Part shown: piece after piece, positions 34,342-46,755 of the stretch
Position numbering within the stretch: the stretch's first letter is position 1
Layout of the letters: the number at the start of each line of letters is the position of its first letter
Assembly: GCF_021155775.2 (NCBI RefSeq)
Contig: NC_060233.1
Location: forward strand, 16,316,537-16,380,536
DNA: 64,000 bases
Origin: Neodiprion pinetum
Lineage: Eukaryota > Arthropoda > Insecta > Hymenoptera > Diprionidae
Direction: 5' to 3'
Translations under genes and position numbers: made by a program
The notes under the pieces: generated by a model
Databases searched by the model: none
What the model saw: the letters and a program-made list of their open reading frames with translations, nothing else
What the model was told of the DNA's origin: nothing

Positions 34342-36757
34342 ATGGATTTCATAACACCAAACCAACCAAACGAACCAAAACAAGGAGGAGGAGTTGAGGA
34401 CAGGGAGACACGGGCACGTCCCATCGTAAGGGGAATTAGTTGGCCCCCCCTTACGGCAAGGACGGGAACGGACCCAGCGGCAGAGACACCTGCGATCAAG
34501 GCCACTGGGAAGGAAGAGAAGGGGGAGACCACGCCAATGGCGCGTGCCGATAAGCAACCCCCGCAGCCGCAGTGCCAACAGGGGAGTAAGAGAAAGGGAA
34601 GTGAGCTCACCCCACCAGGAGTCGCGAGTTCCTCGGACGAAGAGGAGCCGACCCTGCCGCGCAGGCCGGTCAGCACGCGGGGGGGCATACCGGGAGCCAC
34701 AGAAAGCGGGACCGGAGAGGCGAGAGCCGCGCTTTCAGCCAACGAGAGTAGAGAAGGCCAGCAACAGCAAGAGAAGAACACAGGTACACGCCCTAAGGAC
34801 AAAAAGAGGCGCGTTGTCCTCAATAAGGGGGCCAACGCAGCAAGGGGCTCGGACACCGATGACACGGGATCCGAGGAAGGTACCCACAGCCAACGTCCGG
34901 GGATGGCAAAAGCCCCCCCTACTATCACGAAGGCCAGGGAAAAGGCCACCGGTGTGGTGACGAGCTCCCCAGAAGATGCTCCGATGGGGATAGGGCCCGT
35001 CGAGTACAGATACATGACCGCGGCAGATCTGGGAGCCCAGATCAGGGAGTGGATCGAAGAAATTGACGGCATTAGGGTAAAATGCAAGTCAATGAACGGC
35101 AGAATGAGCGGCGAAATTAAAAAAAGAGTGGGCTGGGCGAAAGAAGCTCTGCTCACCCTAACCGGCAAAGCGGAAATGGCAGCCGGTCCCGCAGAGCTAC
35201 TGGAGGAGAAAAGGAGGCTGGAGACCCAGGTCCGGGATGGACTAAGGGAGAGGCAGAAGCTCCAGAAAAAGCTCGAGGAGTACCGGGTGGCCCTAGAGAG
35301 AGCCCAGGCCGGGGCCAAGACCCCCGCAGTAGACACCTACGCGAGGGTCACCAGGGGGATACCCCCAACAGCGCTGTCGCTCGACATCCAGGCGGCAGCG
35401 GTAAGCACGGCGGGGGAAACCAGCGAGAGCCAGCCGACAGCGACGTCGACCGGCGCGTCGGAACTCGGACTCCGACTCACGGACTCCGAGCTATACCTGG
35501 TCCCGGACGAGGACAGGGCCAGGAACGAAGAGCTGGCCAGGCAAGCTGCGGCCCTCAGGCAAGTGCGAGAGGAGGTCAGCCGGATCTCCCGCATGCTGTG
35601 CAATACGAGAGACGGGGAAAACCCAAGCCATACCGCGACCACCCCGGGTGCCGTAAGAGAAAGAGGTGCAGGCCTTGAACCGCCCAACAGGGCGCTCGCG
35701 TTACCTAACGCGGCCCGAGAAACCGCAAAACCCGCAGAAAAAGTCCCAGGCGCGGCAAGCTCCCCAATGGAGGTAGGCGATGTGACGCCTGGGTCGAAGT
35801 GGGACGAATAGGCGTGACGGTAAAGGGAAAGAAGAAGAGAGATTAACTATAGAGAACCCCCCCGGAGGGGCAAACCGCAGCAGGTCGGCAACGGAGGCCA
35901 GGTCAAGGGTCCTACCGTCGACACAGGCGCAATCAGGTGCGAACAAACCGCCCGGAGCCACCCGAAAGGCCCCGAGAACCGCGGTGGTCGCGATTAAATG
36001 CAGAGGGGAGAGCGCCCCCTACGCAGAAATTCTGCAATTTGCCCGCAGCAAGATCCAACTGGAAGAGCTGGTCATAGGAGGGACCAGGGTTCGGCGAGCA
36101 GTCAATGGCGGGGTGCTCATAGAGATACCCGGACCCGAGAACGTGAAGAAGGCGGACGCCCTGGCGGAGCGACTCTCTAAGGTAATCGGGGAAAAATACG
36201 GCGACGCGGTCCAGGTGACGCGACCGTCAACCAAGGGGGAGCTGAGAGTACAAGGGCTGGACGACTCGGTGACGACAGAGGAGCTGGCCCGCACCCTAGC
36301 GGAGCACGGAGGATGCGGCTCACAGGAGATCCGAGTAGGCCCTCCTCGGAGAACGGCTAGCGGGCTCTTCAGCGCCTGGGTGCAGTGCCCTCTAAGGGCA
36401 GCCACAACCGTAGCGGCAAAGGGAAAGATCAAAATAGGCTGGACCATAGCCAGGGTCGAGCTACTGGAGGCGCGGCCCCGTCAATGCTATAGGTGCTGGG
36501 GTTTTGGCCACATAGGCACTGCGTGCAACGCACCGGCAGCGCGCGGGCGCGCGTGTTTCAGATGTGGCAGCGAGAGACACCAGGCGAGAAGCTGCACATC
36601 CGCCCCGAAATGCGCGGTGTGCGACACCAAAGGGAAGAACAGCGCTCACAGGATGGGATCGGGACGCTGCGCGTCGGTCAGTGAACGGGGTCGGGGGCCT
36701 GTATCCAGGGACACAGTAGATGGCCAGGTTCTTCCTGCAGAGCAGCCTGAACCATAG
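34342..36757 (+). pseudogene. LINE ORF1 (Gag-like, CCHC), one frameshift
   Basis: The ATG at 34342 (MDFITPNQPNE) opens 489 codons ending at TAG 35809-35811. The +1 frame is open across that point (ERLTIENPPGGANR, then AVVAIKCRGE) and runs to 36757. One small indel near 35800 therefore splits a gene of roughly 800 codons. There is an acidic/basic low-complexity N-terminal half and a coiled coil at about residues 290-325 (LLEEKRRLETQVRDGLRERQ). Near the end are CYRCWGFGHIGTAC, CFRCGSERHQARSC and CAVCDTKGKNSAHRMGSGRC, the three-knuckle layout of R1-clade ORF1 proteins. It should bind element RNA in a ribonucleoprotein. Confidence 0.85.
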
Positions 36758-39700
36758 CCGGGGGGCTCAGGACCTGCTGAGCCAGTTTGCGTTAAAAGAG
36801 GGGATGGACGTGTGTCTCATATCCGAGCCACACTCCATCCCGGGCGCAGACAACTGGCTGGACAGCGATGACGGCCTTGCGGCCATATGCTGGAGGACGG
36901 AGGGCGATGCACCACGGTGCTCCGTACTGGAGAGGGGAAGGGGGTATGTAGCGGCCAGATGCGGAGACATAGCAGTCGTGTCTGTCTACATTTCCCCCAA
37001 CGTCCCCATGCAAGCTTTCAAGGCATTTATGGAGGACCTGGCGCGGGTGGTCCGGTCAGCAGGCGATGGCGGCAGGGAAGTACTGGTGGGCGGCGACTTC
37101 AACGCCCGCTCGCCGACATGGGACCCAGCGGGGAGCAACCGCAGGGGGGAGCTCTTGGAGAGATGGGCGGCGTCGTGCGGAGTAAGCCTGCAAAACGATG
37201 GGAGCACGGCAACGTGTGTCAGGGCGCAGGGCTCATCAGTTGTCGACCTGACGTGGTCGACGCCGAGCCTGACACCGACGGTGCAGCAATGGCGGGTCCT
37301 CGCGGAGAGGGAGACGCTCTCGGACCACCTCTACATAACGTACGAGATACGGGGCCCCCGGCGCGAAAGATCTGGGGACGGGGGTGGACACGCACGGTGG
37401 AACTGGCGCAAATTCAACGCAGAATGCTTCCGGGAATCCCTAGACACTTGTCTGGCATGGGGACCAACGGGAGAGGACCAGACCACGTCGGCCGGCTTCG
37501 CTGCATGGGTGGAGAGGACCATGACGCAGGCCTGCGACGCGGCCGCTCCCAGAGCTCGAACCAAGAGCTGCCGGAGGACCACGTACTGGTGGAGCGAGGA
37601 CCTGGCCGAACAACGTAGGCGTTGCGTGACAGCAAGGAGGCGCCTCACCAGGGACAGGAGAGCAGCCAGCGGCCCCCACCACGACATAGAGGCCGAATAC
37701 CGGGCCAGTAAGCGGAGGCTGCGGGACAGCATTAAAGCAGCGAAGGCCAAGGCCTGGGAAGACCTCGTGGGCTCCGTGGAATCGGACCCATGGGGCATAC
37801 CCTACAAGCTGGTGCTGGGCAGGCTCCGCACCACCTCGAGGGGAATGACGGAAACCCTCGACAGCGATACTCTGGGGAGGCTCCTCACAGCGCTATTCCC
37901 AAGAGGAGAGGGCAGCGAGCCGGTGAGCCAGGAAGACCGGAGCTGGAACGAGGGATGGGCGGTCACGGTCGAGGAAGTACGGTCCGCGATCAAAAAGGGG
38001 AGCGCGCGAAACACCGCCCCGGGACCAGACGGCATTAGAGGAGCCGCGTGGGCGGGAGTCCCCGAGGGGATGACTACGCTGCTCGCACGGACGTTTACGG
38101 CGTGTCTACGGGAGGGGCACGTCCCACGATCCTGGAAGAGGGCCCACCTAGTGCTTATCCCCAAAGGAGGCACGTCCAGCGGACCTCTTCCAAAGGTCAG
38201 GCCTATATGCCTTTTGGGCGAACTGGGGAAGGCCTTCGAAAGGGTTCTGGTTTCCCGACTGGGGAACTGGATGGAGGAGAACCCCCGGGCCCGGCTGTCG
38301 GACGAGCAATATGGCTTCCGGAAAGGGCGGTCAACAATCGACGCGCTCATCAGGGTGCGCGAGTTCGTCGAGGGCGCTACAAGGACGGGAGGCTGCGCGG
38401 TGGCTGTGTCTTTGGATATAGCCAACGCGTTCAATAGCCTCCCATGGCCGGTCATCATGAACGCGCTCGTGACGAAGGGGGTACCCACGTACATGCGGCA
38501 AATTATTAACAATTATCTTTCCCACAGGTACGTCGAGTACGCAACGGAGGGCGGGGGACTGAGCAGCCTGGCGGTGACAGCCGGAGTTCCGCAAGGGTCT
38601 GTTCTAGGTCCTCTGCTGTGGATCCTGTCGTTCGACGAGGTCTTGCGGGTTGGAGCGGAGCCGGACACCCCAGTGGTATGCTACGCGGACGACACCCTGG
38701 TCCTGAGCTCCGCGGCGGACCCAGCATCAGCGGTGGCGCTGGCCAACGTAATGGTGGCGAGGGTATGCCGGTGCATATCGGGCCTTGGGCTAAAGATATC
38801 GGCCAACAAGATGGAGGCGGTCCTCTTCGGCCGCGCAGGAAAAGGGACGGTGGGACACATCCCGGACTTGAGGGTGGGTTCGGAGAGGATCCCACTGGCG
38901 GGGTCCATGAAATATCTCGGGATATGGCTGGACTCCGGTCTCACATTCCGGCAGCATTTCGCGGCCATGGAGGCGAAGATCGGGGGCATCACGAGGGCCT
39001 TATCGCGACTGATGCCGAACCTCAGGGGGCCGTCGGAGGCGAAGCGGCGACTGTACGCCGGGACCCTGTTCGCGACCATCCGGTACGGGGCCCTGGTATG
39101 GGGGGATGTGGCGCAAAGGTCAAAACCCATTCAACGAGCCTTGGATAAGCACCAGAGGAGAATCTGTACGAGGGTGGTCGTGGCATACCGGACGGCGTCC
39201 TTTGTGTCCGTCACACTGCTGGCCCGAACGATGCCGCTACACCTGGTGGCTGGTGGCTACCACCGAGCATACGGCTGGATGCGGGAGGCGCGAGCGACGA
39301 CGGGATCCTGTTCTGCTGATGAAGCAAAGATTGTCAGGACGAGAGAACTCCTCGCTGCCCGCGAACGTTGGAGGAGGTCCCTGGAGGGTCCCGACCTCCC
39401 CAATGGGAGGTTAAGAGCGGCGATCGCAGATAATTAGGATAGGTGGCACGGCAGGGGGTACGGAATGCTGACCTTCCGATTGACCCAGGTACTGACGGGC
39501 CACGGTTGTTTCGCCGACTTCCTGCACAGGATAGGGAGGGCGGAACGGCCGGACTGCCAGCACTGTGGGGGGGCCGCGGACACGTCAAGCCACACGGTGG
39601 AAACGTGCTCAGCGTGGGCGGTGGATAGGGCGGCCCTGCGGGAGGCCGTTGGGGGGGACCTGACCCTGGCCGGGTTGGTACGGGCAATGACGAGCTCAAG

Positions 39701-39812
39701 GGAGGGATGGGCGGCGGTGGCCCGCTTCGCGGAACGGGTGATCGCCGCGAAAGAACTGGAGGAGAGAGCGCGGCAACAGGCCCCGCAGCGCGGAGGGAAT
39801 GGGACCCGGTAG
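36720..39812 (+). pseudogene. LINE ORF2: endonuclease-reverse transcriptase, one nonsense codon
   Basis: The ATG at 36720 overlaps ORF1 by 38 bp in a different frame. There are 905 codons to TAG at 39435-39437; the same frame then continues open to 39812, total about 1,030 codons. Endonuclease motifs: QSSLNHSRGAQDLL near the start, SEPH (catalytic Glu), GGDFNARSPTWD, SVVDLTW and SDHLY. RT motifs in order: GPDGIRG, RPICLLGELGKAFER, DEQYGFRKGRSTIDA, SLDIANAFNSL, GVPQGSVLGPLLW, CYADDTLVLSSA (catalytic YADD), SANKMEAVLFGR and MKYLGIWLD. The C-terminal CQHCGGAADTSSHTVETC zinc motif lies after the stop. All catalytic residues remain. It performs target-primed reverse transcription in the family. 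Confidence 0.92.
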
Positions 39813-40446
39813 CGCAGGCTACACGGGCCGAACGGGTAGCTCGGACATGTGGGGACCCGAACGGGTCGGCGGGGTGAGGTGCCGGCCGGGCTCCGCTCCG
39901 TTCCTCGGGGCGGGCCGGGGGAGGCGTGGAGAGGCATAGATGGTGCCAGAGTAGGATGTAGTAGGCTCCCGGTTAGAGCTAGGGCCTCTCCGCTCAATAC
40001 CTCCTCTTCATCATCGGCCCCAACCCCCTGGGACGGCGACTGGAGCGCGACGCCGCGCCGTCTTGCCCCGACCTCCGCGAGGGTAGTCCTGGTCCTAGAG
40101 GACGCAGAGTGGGAATCGCCCTCGGCACTGGGCGGCTTCGCCTCACGAAGCGCCAGCCACAGCGCGGTTAGGAGGAGGTTACCCACGAGGATGGGAGCTA
40201 TAGCAGCTAGTGGGAGGGGGCAAGGGGAAGCGCAAGCCCTAATAGGCAGGACACGCAGCCGCGTAGTAGTGCCCGGGGGCTCCCTGAAGATATGCCCCGA
40301 GCGGTTCGGGGGAGTCCCCTACCCGCACCAGGGTGGCCGCTGGTTTTTTAGTGGGTGCGAGTCCCACACTACCGCGAGGGTCCTTGCGCGGAGCCTCGGG
40401 GTGTGCATAAGGCATTTTCCCAGCGATAACAAAAAAAAAAAAAAAA
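39813..40446 (+). other. LINE 3' UTR and poly(A) tail
   Basis: GC-rich and non-coding after the ORF2 frame stop. It ends in CAGCGATAAC followed by the A run (about 40430-40446) and then TAGGG-type repeats. Confidence 0.75.
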
Positions 40447-40845
40447 GGGCATAGGGTAGGGTAGGGTAGGGTAGCGTAGGGCATAGGGTAGGGTACGGGA
40501 CTCCTACTCCTACTCCAACTCCTGCTCCTACTCCTACTCCTACTTCAACTCCTACTACTCCTACTCCTACTTCTACCTCTGCCCACCACCCCTTTTCACC
40601 CCCTAATACCTTCTACTACCTCCGACCACCTTCGTCTTCGTCGTCCACCTAGTCCTTCTTCCGGTCTTTGTCCTTCTCGTCCTCTTTCTCTACCACCACC
40701 GCCTTTTCTTCCTCCTCCGACCACCTTCTATCACCGCCGACCACCCCCGTTCTCCTCGTCCACCTTGATCACCCGTAACTACTCCTCACCACCTCCGACC
40801 ACCACCAACCACCTCCAACGACCACCGCTAACCACCTCGGGTTAT
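40447..40845. repeat. TAGGG repeats then pyrimidine minisatellite (inner end of right arm)
   Basis: GGGTA units with variants (GCATAGGG, TAGCG) run to about 40497, then (ACTCCT)n, then CCACCTCCGACCACC-type units to 40845. This is the reverse-complement counterpart of 33245-33605. Confidence 0.8.
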
Positions 40846-41849
40846 ACCTCGAATACTAATGAATATTTTCGGTATTAGAACACATCAAAAATATTGTGTA
40901 AAGATCAATATAATTTTTCTATTGACACATTTTACCAGGAGGATTATGAGAAAATTATAAAAAATGATAGAAATTTTATTAGCGCATCGATAGTTACTGA
41001 ATGTGGGCTGGCGCGAAAAATTAATTGAAATAATTTATTGTACACAGGACAATTGTAAAAGATTTTACATCAAATATAATTACAACTGGTATTAAATATT
41101 ATAAGAATTTTTTTTTTTACTTACCATGCACAAATCCTTGTCAAAATTTTCACTTTTTGAAACATCTTTACTTTTTACGTTTGAGCTTGACAATTCATAT
41201 GATATCACGGTTTTTTGAGTTATTTTGGTACATCGATAACAGAATGGTGCGCGAATTGAAAATAACTAGTTTTAAAACACTCGCTTGCTAAAGCTCGCTC
41301 GGAGTCGGATGCCTAGTGTAACTGATTGTTGTGCTCATGCGCTCGCTTACTCGTGTCAGTCTATTACCAGATGACATAGTTGTAGGGGAGACTCGGGCAC
41401 GATGACTCCCCAAAAAATTCTGGTATTTGCTTCACAGTATACATAATGAACACTGTCTTTATGCATGTGACGCAAACCGATTCTGCCTGTAAGATTTTTT
41501 CTATATAATGCTACAAATCACGTTTACACATGCATGTAAGTATAAAGTATTGTGATTTTATGACAATAAATTTCGTCAAAAAACACCACAGAACAATCAG
41601 CTAAGTGTTGACAGATTTCAAACACTACGCACAGCAATTTTAGTTCTAATTTAACGACGTTATTGTCATGTATTCCTATGTATACGATGCCAATCACTCA
41701 CCAATTGCAATTTGTTGATCCTGGTCGTTCGGTTTTTCTTCCGATTGAAAATGTTATCTGAAGCATGCATATTGGTTTGATAGTACAAAACATGACGTTT
41801 TCAATAATCAAACTTGTAGACTTGAAAATTAGTCCAGAAGATCTAAATT

Positions 41850-42660
41850 CATCAGGTCAAGGACCTGGACAGCTAGAACTACGGAGCGCTTTTCTTGGAT
41901 GTCAAAATCCACCAGGTGGAGGACCTGGACAGCCAGAGCTCCGGAGCGCTTTTCCTGGATGTCAAAATCCACCAAGTTGAGGACCTCGACAGCCAGAACT
42001 ACGGAAAATTAGTTCTGAAGGTCAAAAGTCACCAGGTCAAGGACCTGGACAGCCAGAACTACGGAGCGTTTTTCCTGGATGTCAAAATCTATCAGGTGGA
42101 GGACCTGGACAGCTAGAACTACGGAGCGTTTTTCCTGGATGTCAAAATCTACCAGGTGGAGGACCTGGACAGCCAGAACTATGGAAAATTAGTCCTGAAG
42201 GTCATAAGTCACCAGGTCAAAGACCCGGACAGCCAGAACTACGGAGCGTTTTTCCTGGATGTCAAAATCTATCAGGTGGAGGACCTGGACAGCTAGAACT
42301 ACGGAGCGTTTTTCCTGGATGTCAAAATCTACCAGGTGGAGGACCTGAACAGCCAGAATTACGGAAAATTAGCCCTGAAGGTCATAAGTCACCAAGTCAA
42401 GGACCTGGACAGCCACAACTACGTAGCTCATGTTCTGGAAGTCGAGTTTTACCAGGTAGCGGACCAGGAGCGCAGGAACCACGGAGCGCATGTTCTGGAA
42501 GTCGAGTTTCACCAGGTAGTGGATCTTGAGCGCAGGAACTACGGACCGCTTGTCCTGGAAGTCAAGCTTCACCAGGTAGCGGACCTGGAGCGCTGGAACC
42601 ACGGAGCGCTTGTCCTGGAAGTCGAGTTCCACCAGGTAGCGGACCCCGGGCGCAGGATCC
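41850..42660 (+). repeat. 60-bp minisatellite, right arm (about 13-14 units)
   Basis: Successive units begin near GGACCTGGACAGCCAGAACT at exact 60-bp steps. There are two sub-types: one ends in GGAGCGTTTTTCCTGGATGT, the other in GGAAAATTAGTCCTGAAGGT. The last four units are the complement of the left-arm units. The array is nearly twice as long as the left one. Confidence 0.85.
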
Positions 42661-43470
42661 AGGAGGTAGAGAACCCGGTACTCGAAAGTTGCGGAGCGCG
42701 ATTCTCATCCGTCCGCTCTACTGCGCGGTTGTTTTCAGACTGAGGAAATTCGGCTGGCTGATTTTAGATCGATAACGTCGAGAGAAAAAAATTTTTGGGT
42801 GGTTTCACTTTCTGAACATCCGAACATCCAAACTTTGGTTTCGAACTTTAATGCTTTGTGTGATGATGTATGATGTGATGTATAATGATGTATGATGTAT
42901 GGTGTATGATGTATCATGATATGATATGATGTATAATGATTTTACTTTTTACATTTCATACAAGAAATACGCACTTCATCCTTCCTACGGATTCCAGACT
43001 CAAGCGGCCAGACCCTTCGATAGTCAGCCGTCGAATAAAGATATATTTTCCAGTTAATGGGTCAGCTAATAACGCTGCCATTCTGCGACAGTTGGATGAT
43101 AAAAATTTTTCCTCGAACCTTTTAAATGTGTGTTGAAATACAGTCGACGTTTTAAGAAGCTTAGTTCTATCTCTTCCTTCAAAAAAAAAAAAAGTCGGCG
43201 AAAATCACCTTTTTAGGTCTTTAAATCTGGACACTGCGTTAAATAGTGTCTCATATACGGAGCATCCCTTTCATCTCGATCAAAATTAGCGCATCCGTCA
43301 TGTATTACAGTTACTCTGAATTTTTTTCCATGCGAACAATTTTCGAAAAACCATTCTGCTTCTCCACCCAACGTAGATACTTGACTTGCGACTAGCTAAA
43401 ACAGCGTTTCGATTCTATTCCTACGAAAATTCAAGATCAAGATAGCAAATGAAAAGTTGTTGGAGTAATT

Positions 43471-43899
43471 ATGAATATTAATGTTATGGAATACATCGAC
43501 GCGAGTCGAATAGAATCCCATTTCGAAATTAATAGTTCTTCTATTTTCATATCATACCCGATTATTGTAGATAATCTAGTTTGTCTCCCGGAGAATTATA
43601 AAATTTATAGTATGCGTCACGTATCAATCGTAAATGGAGCATATTTATCAATATCGTACATGGACCGCATATACATACCTATATACTTTTTGGTCTCGGC
43701 ATCATTATTACGTATGATCTATTCATACATTCTTCTCTCGGGTACCTACACTTTAATTAAATCACTGTTGTGCTACGAATTTTGGAAGAAATTTGTTCTG
43801 AATAATAATTCCTTGCATCACCGACAAGCCGGTAAGTACACACAGGTTGAGTACTGGCTTCGGCTCATCATTGCGAAGACTGTGTTACTCGGAAGGTGA
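43471..43899 (+). CDS. Hypothetical 142-aa open frame at the outer edge of the right arm
   Basis: The ATG at 43471 falls inside the end of the foldback arm. The product is Ile/Tyr/Ser-rich with a hydrophobic centre (YIPIYFLVSASLLRMIYSY). I recognise no domain. It may be a chance frame or a remnant of an older element. Confidence 0.2.
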   Translation: MNINVMEYIDASRIESHFEINSSSIFISYPIIVDNLVCLPENYKIYSMRHVSIVNGAYLSISYMDRIYIPIYFLVSASLLRMIYSYILLSGTYTLIKSLLCYEFWKKFVLNNNSLHHRQAGKYTQVEYWLRLIIAKTVLLGR

Positions 43900-44329
43900 A
43901 TGCAGCCAGCATCAAGACGAAATCGGTAACTCTCTGATGTTCTGCAATAAATTTTGAACCCCACCGTTGGAATATCTCAGGGGGCGCAAGCGTACAACGA
44001 TTTTCGATTCTCACACCAAAGCCCATTAGGGCAACTGTCTATATATTCTTCAGTCAACGGAATGTTACACATAAAACGTTTACTGAATTCTTCAATTCAC
44101 GCATAGCAGAAATATGAATACTTTTACCTCTGCAGGTCCTATCACGATTCTTACAGCCCTTAACCGAACACTTCAACATTTGATTAAATTCGTGAAACGA
44201 TGCGCGTCAACGCGATACGTGACCCACCGCGATTGTTTGTACGTTTATCGAAGTATTAGTTAAAATTATGTTGTGATTTGTACGTGCGTATGCGCTGTAG
44301 GCTTACTTTAACTTGCCGTGACGTCAACT

Positions 44330-44560
44330 GGTGGACTGCGCGACTTTGTACGAAAATTGGTCCTCTATCGAGCACACCTTACTCCTTACACCATGGAATT
44401 TACGAAGGATCGACCAGCGACGAGAGAGCACCACCCCGCTTATCCTCGGAACATCAAGGAGCTGCGCGGAGGACGAAATTGCGATCTAGCCCAAGTTCTG
44501 CGCCGCGATGCTACGAAGGATGCGCGCGCTGAGTTGCGCAATGTACGGAATCGATGACGG
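44330..44560 (-). repeat. Inverted fragment related to 30230-30340
   Basis: GACGTCAACTGGTGGA and CACCTTACTCCTTACACCATGG are complements of sequences at 30235-30320. The downstream part (CGACCAGCGACGAGAGAGCA to CGATCTAGC) is a diverged complement of 30130-30200. It sits just before the 5' LTR of the next element. Confidence 0.5.
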
Positions 44561-46132
44561 ATCGATTGTTGCGTATTTTTGTGGGTATGACGTCACATGA
44601 GAAGTAGCGTATCGAGATCGGCGTTACGGCTAGTCGTCAATTTCAAACTCACTCTATTTCTGCCGATTAAGCGAAGCAGGTGTACTATTGTCGAGGTCAA
44701 GTTCAGTTTTAATTTGTTCTTGTTCTTCTGGTCTATTGTTGTTGCGAGAATGGCTGCAACTAGGCACGAGGGAGTCGGTGACTTTGTACACTAGATGTGG
44801 ACCGGTAAGCGCTGCAAATATTCTCGCGACTGAATTTCCAGGGTACTTGAGAAACGGCCTGTCGAACAACGGATAGCCATTTTGGATTTGCGTTGTCGAA
44901 AAGTACTTGTTTAGAGAGATGGCAAAAGGATATGGATCATCGACGTGGGATCCGCGAATTAGTGATGAGAACGAGTGTAAATGAAACGAAAATGATGTTG
45001 AGATGTAGAGAGATAATGATTACCGATAAACGAGACTTTTATTGGTTTCGATGTGGCGATACAGACCGTATCGCAAGAGAACGTTACAGAGAGTGATGAT
45101 TTTACAGAGCGAGAGAACACATAGATTACACACATACATAATTTCGAGACAGTAGACAATACATGAGATACAGCTGATAGGTTTTGAGTCGCGACACGGG
45201 CAAGCGGCGAGATTTGACGCAGAGACGGCAAGTAAACATTGCACGCGAGTGTGCGTACATGTGCGAGGACGATTTTGAGTGTCGCGAGACACACATTTAA
45301 CTATTCGATACTTTGCCGAAACAGTACTCGAAATTCTTTTGCCGATTCTTTTGCTTAGTGACTGTAACTTGAGTTGCGCGTCCTAGAGTTGAGTAAATTT
45401 TGACTAATTGAGATGGGTGAGTAGAGCCACCGTTTTGAATCGCGTCTTTCTCGTTTTTGGAATTACGTACAGCCCGAATTTCGTTGCACCGAGTCGAGCC
45501 ACGTTATCATGTTTGCGATAAGCTTCATAAGATTAAAGTTAAGAAAAGTGTAATTATGAATAATAATTAAAGTTGCGACTAGCGCTGTAGTGTAATCGAG
45601 GACGATCGCGGCTAGCGCATCGAGTCATATTTTGTTTTGAGTTTTTGCTTTTTGTTTGTTATTAAGTAAGAGTACGACTAGCGCAGGTAGGCTTAAAGTT
45701 TATTCAATAGCTGGTTTTCCTTAGTTCTGTTTATCTTTTTTTTTTGTTTGTTGGTTATTTTCGATATCGCGAGGAGCGAATTTTGAATTATTTTTTTGTT
45801 TTGTTTTTGTATCACCGCTATTGTAAAATATATCATTTTATTTAATTTTTGTTAAATAGCGTATTGTTGTCGAGTGACTCTCTCTCTCTCCAAACATTAC
45901 CCCTCCCCTGTCCGCAGTACTGAGCTACCGAGCATATTCCCGAGGGTTAGCGAAGATAAAGATTTCGAGGCGTGTTGACCACGCCAGACACCCAACAGAA
46001 TCTCGCGATATTTTTTTTTTTAAATTACAATCGTTTTCCAGCTTACATCGCGGGCCACCAAATTATTATGTACGCGGTAAGTTCTCGGTCATTTCTCCGA
46101 CTGGCCGAGGTAAAATAAAAATTGACGTCACA
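44560..46132 (+). repeat. 5' LTR (approximate, with an insertion)
   Basis: The U3/R part carries a CT microsatellite near 45884 and AAAATATATCATTTTATTT. Similarity to the 3' copy is clear from about 45300 and patchy before that. A segment near 44900-45300 has no counterpart in the 3' copy. Confidence 0.55.
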
Positions 46133-46755
46133 AATTGACGCCTAACGTGGAGCTATCGAGAAATTTCTGCTATAAATTTCCGAGTAAGATAGTAGCGTTG
46201 TGCGCTTCGGAAATTTCGAGTTGGTAACGGACAGCGCTCGCAAAACGTAAACATCAGCGGTCGGAGAATACAGGGGAGAAAGGTTGCGACACACCTTGGT
46301 CGAGTTTGTTGACGTTTTGGAATTACAGCAGTACGATTTCGGATACGTAGCGAGAAATAAAATTGTATACAAAGGGTGGCGAATAACACCAAATATTGCG
46401 ATTTACAACTCAAGCTACGAGTCGCGAATACACCGGGTGGCAAATAAGTAGGTACACGGCGTGTATTCGCGCATCCCTTTTCGCTTATACGTTAGCATAA
46501 GATTGCCTGCTATTATCGCCTGTGCTTTTCTTTTTTTGTTTTGAATATTGCTTTCTGATTTTTTTTTATTTATGTCTTCTTTGGTTTCTTTATTTTTGTA
46601 TTCTGTTATCCTATTTTCAGCATTGCGGTTTACATTTTTTTTTAGCCCGTGTTTTCCTTTAATAGCGAATTAAGCTAATAATTTTTTTTTTTTTATGAGT
46701 TCCTTATTTGTATAATATTGCTTGCGATCAGACTCTACCTACGGCTTCCTTCTTA

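Larger units (their letters stand above)
33606..40446 (+). mobile_element. R1-clade (TRAS/R1-like) non-LTR retrotransposon, nearly complete
   Basis: It has a 0.7-kb 5' UTR, ORF1 (34342-36757) with three CCHC motifs, an overlapping ORF2 (36720-39812) with apurinic-type endonuclease and RT, a 0.6-kb 3' UTR and an A17 tail (about 40430-40446). Base composition is strongly GC-rich against its AT-rich surroundings. TAGGG repeats flank both ends. There are two disabling lesions: a frameshift in ORF1 and one TAG in ORF2. Confidence 0.9.
31012..43492. mobile_element. Giant foldback element with arms over 2 kb, interrupted by a LINE
   Basis: The left arm, about 31012-33400, is inverted at about 40600-43492. 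Matching landmarks: ATTCCATAATATTGAT (left) against 43470-43490; AACGCTGTTTTAGCTAGTCG (31090) against 43391-43410; AGCGTGTTTTAAAACTAG-type sequence (32805) against 41270; GAGGTATAACCCGAGGTG (33229) against 40836-40853. Each arm includes a 60-bp minisatellite. No transposase lies in either arm. The architecture matches foldback (FB-like) transposons. Outer duplications could not be defined. Confidence 0.7.

Noticed and set aside
34320..35336. 338-codon open frame on the minus strand
   Set aside because: It is the antisense shadow of LINE ORF1, driven by its GC-rich codon use. The plus strand has the CCHC motifs and the domain order.
41850..42660. A CRISPR-like array
   Set aside because: The whole 60-bp period is repeated without unique spacers, and the DNA is eukaryotic.
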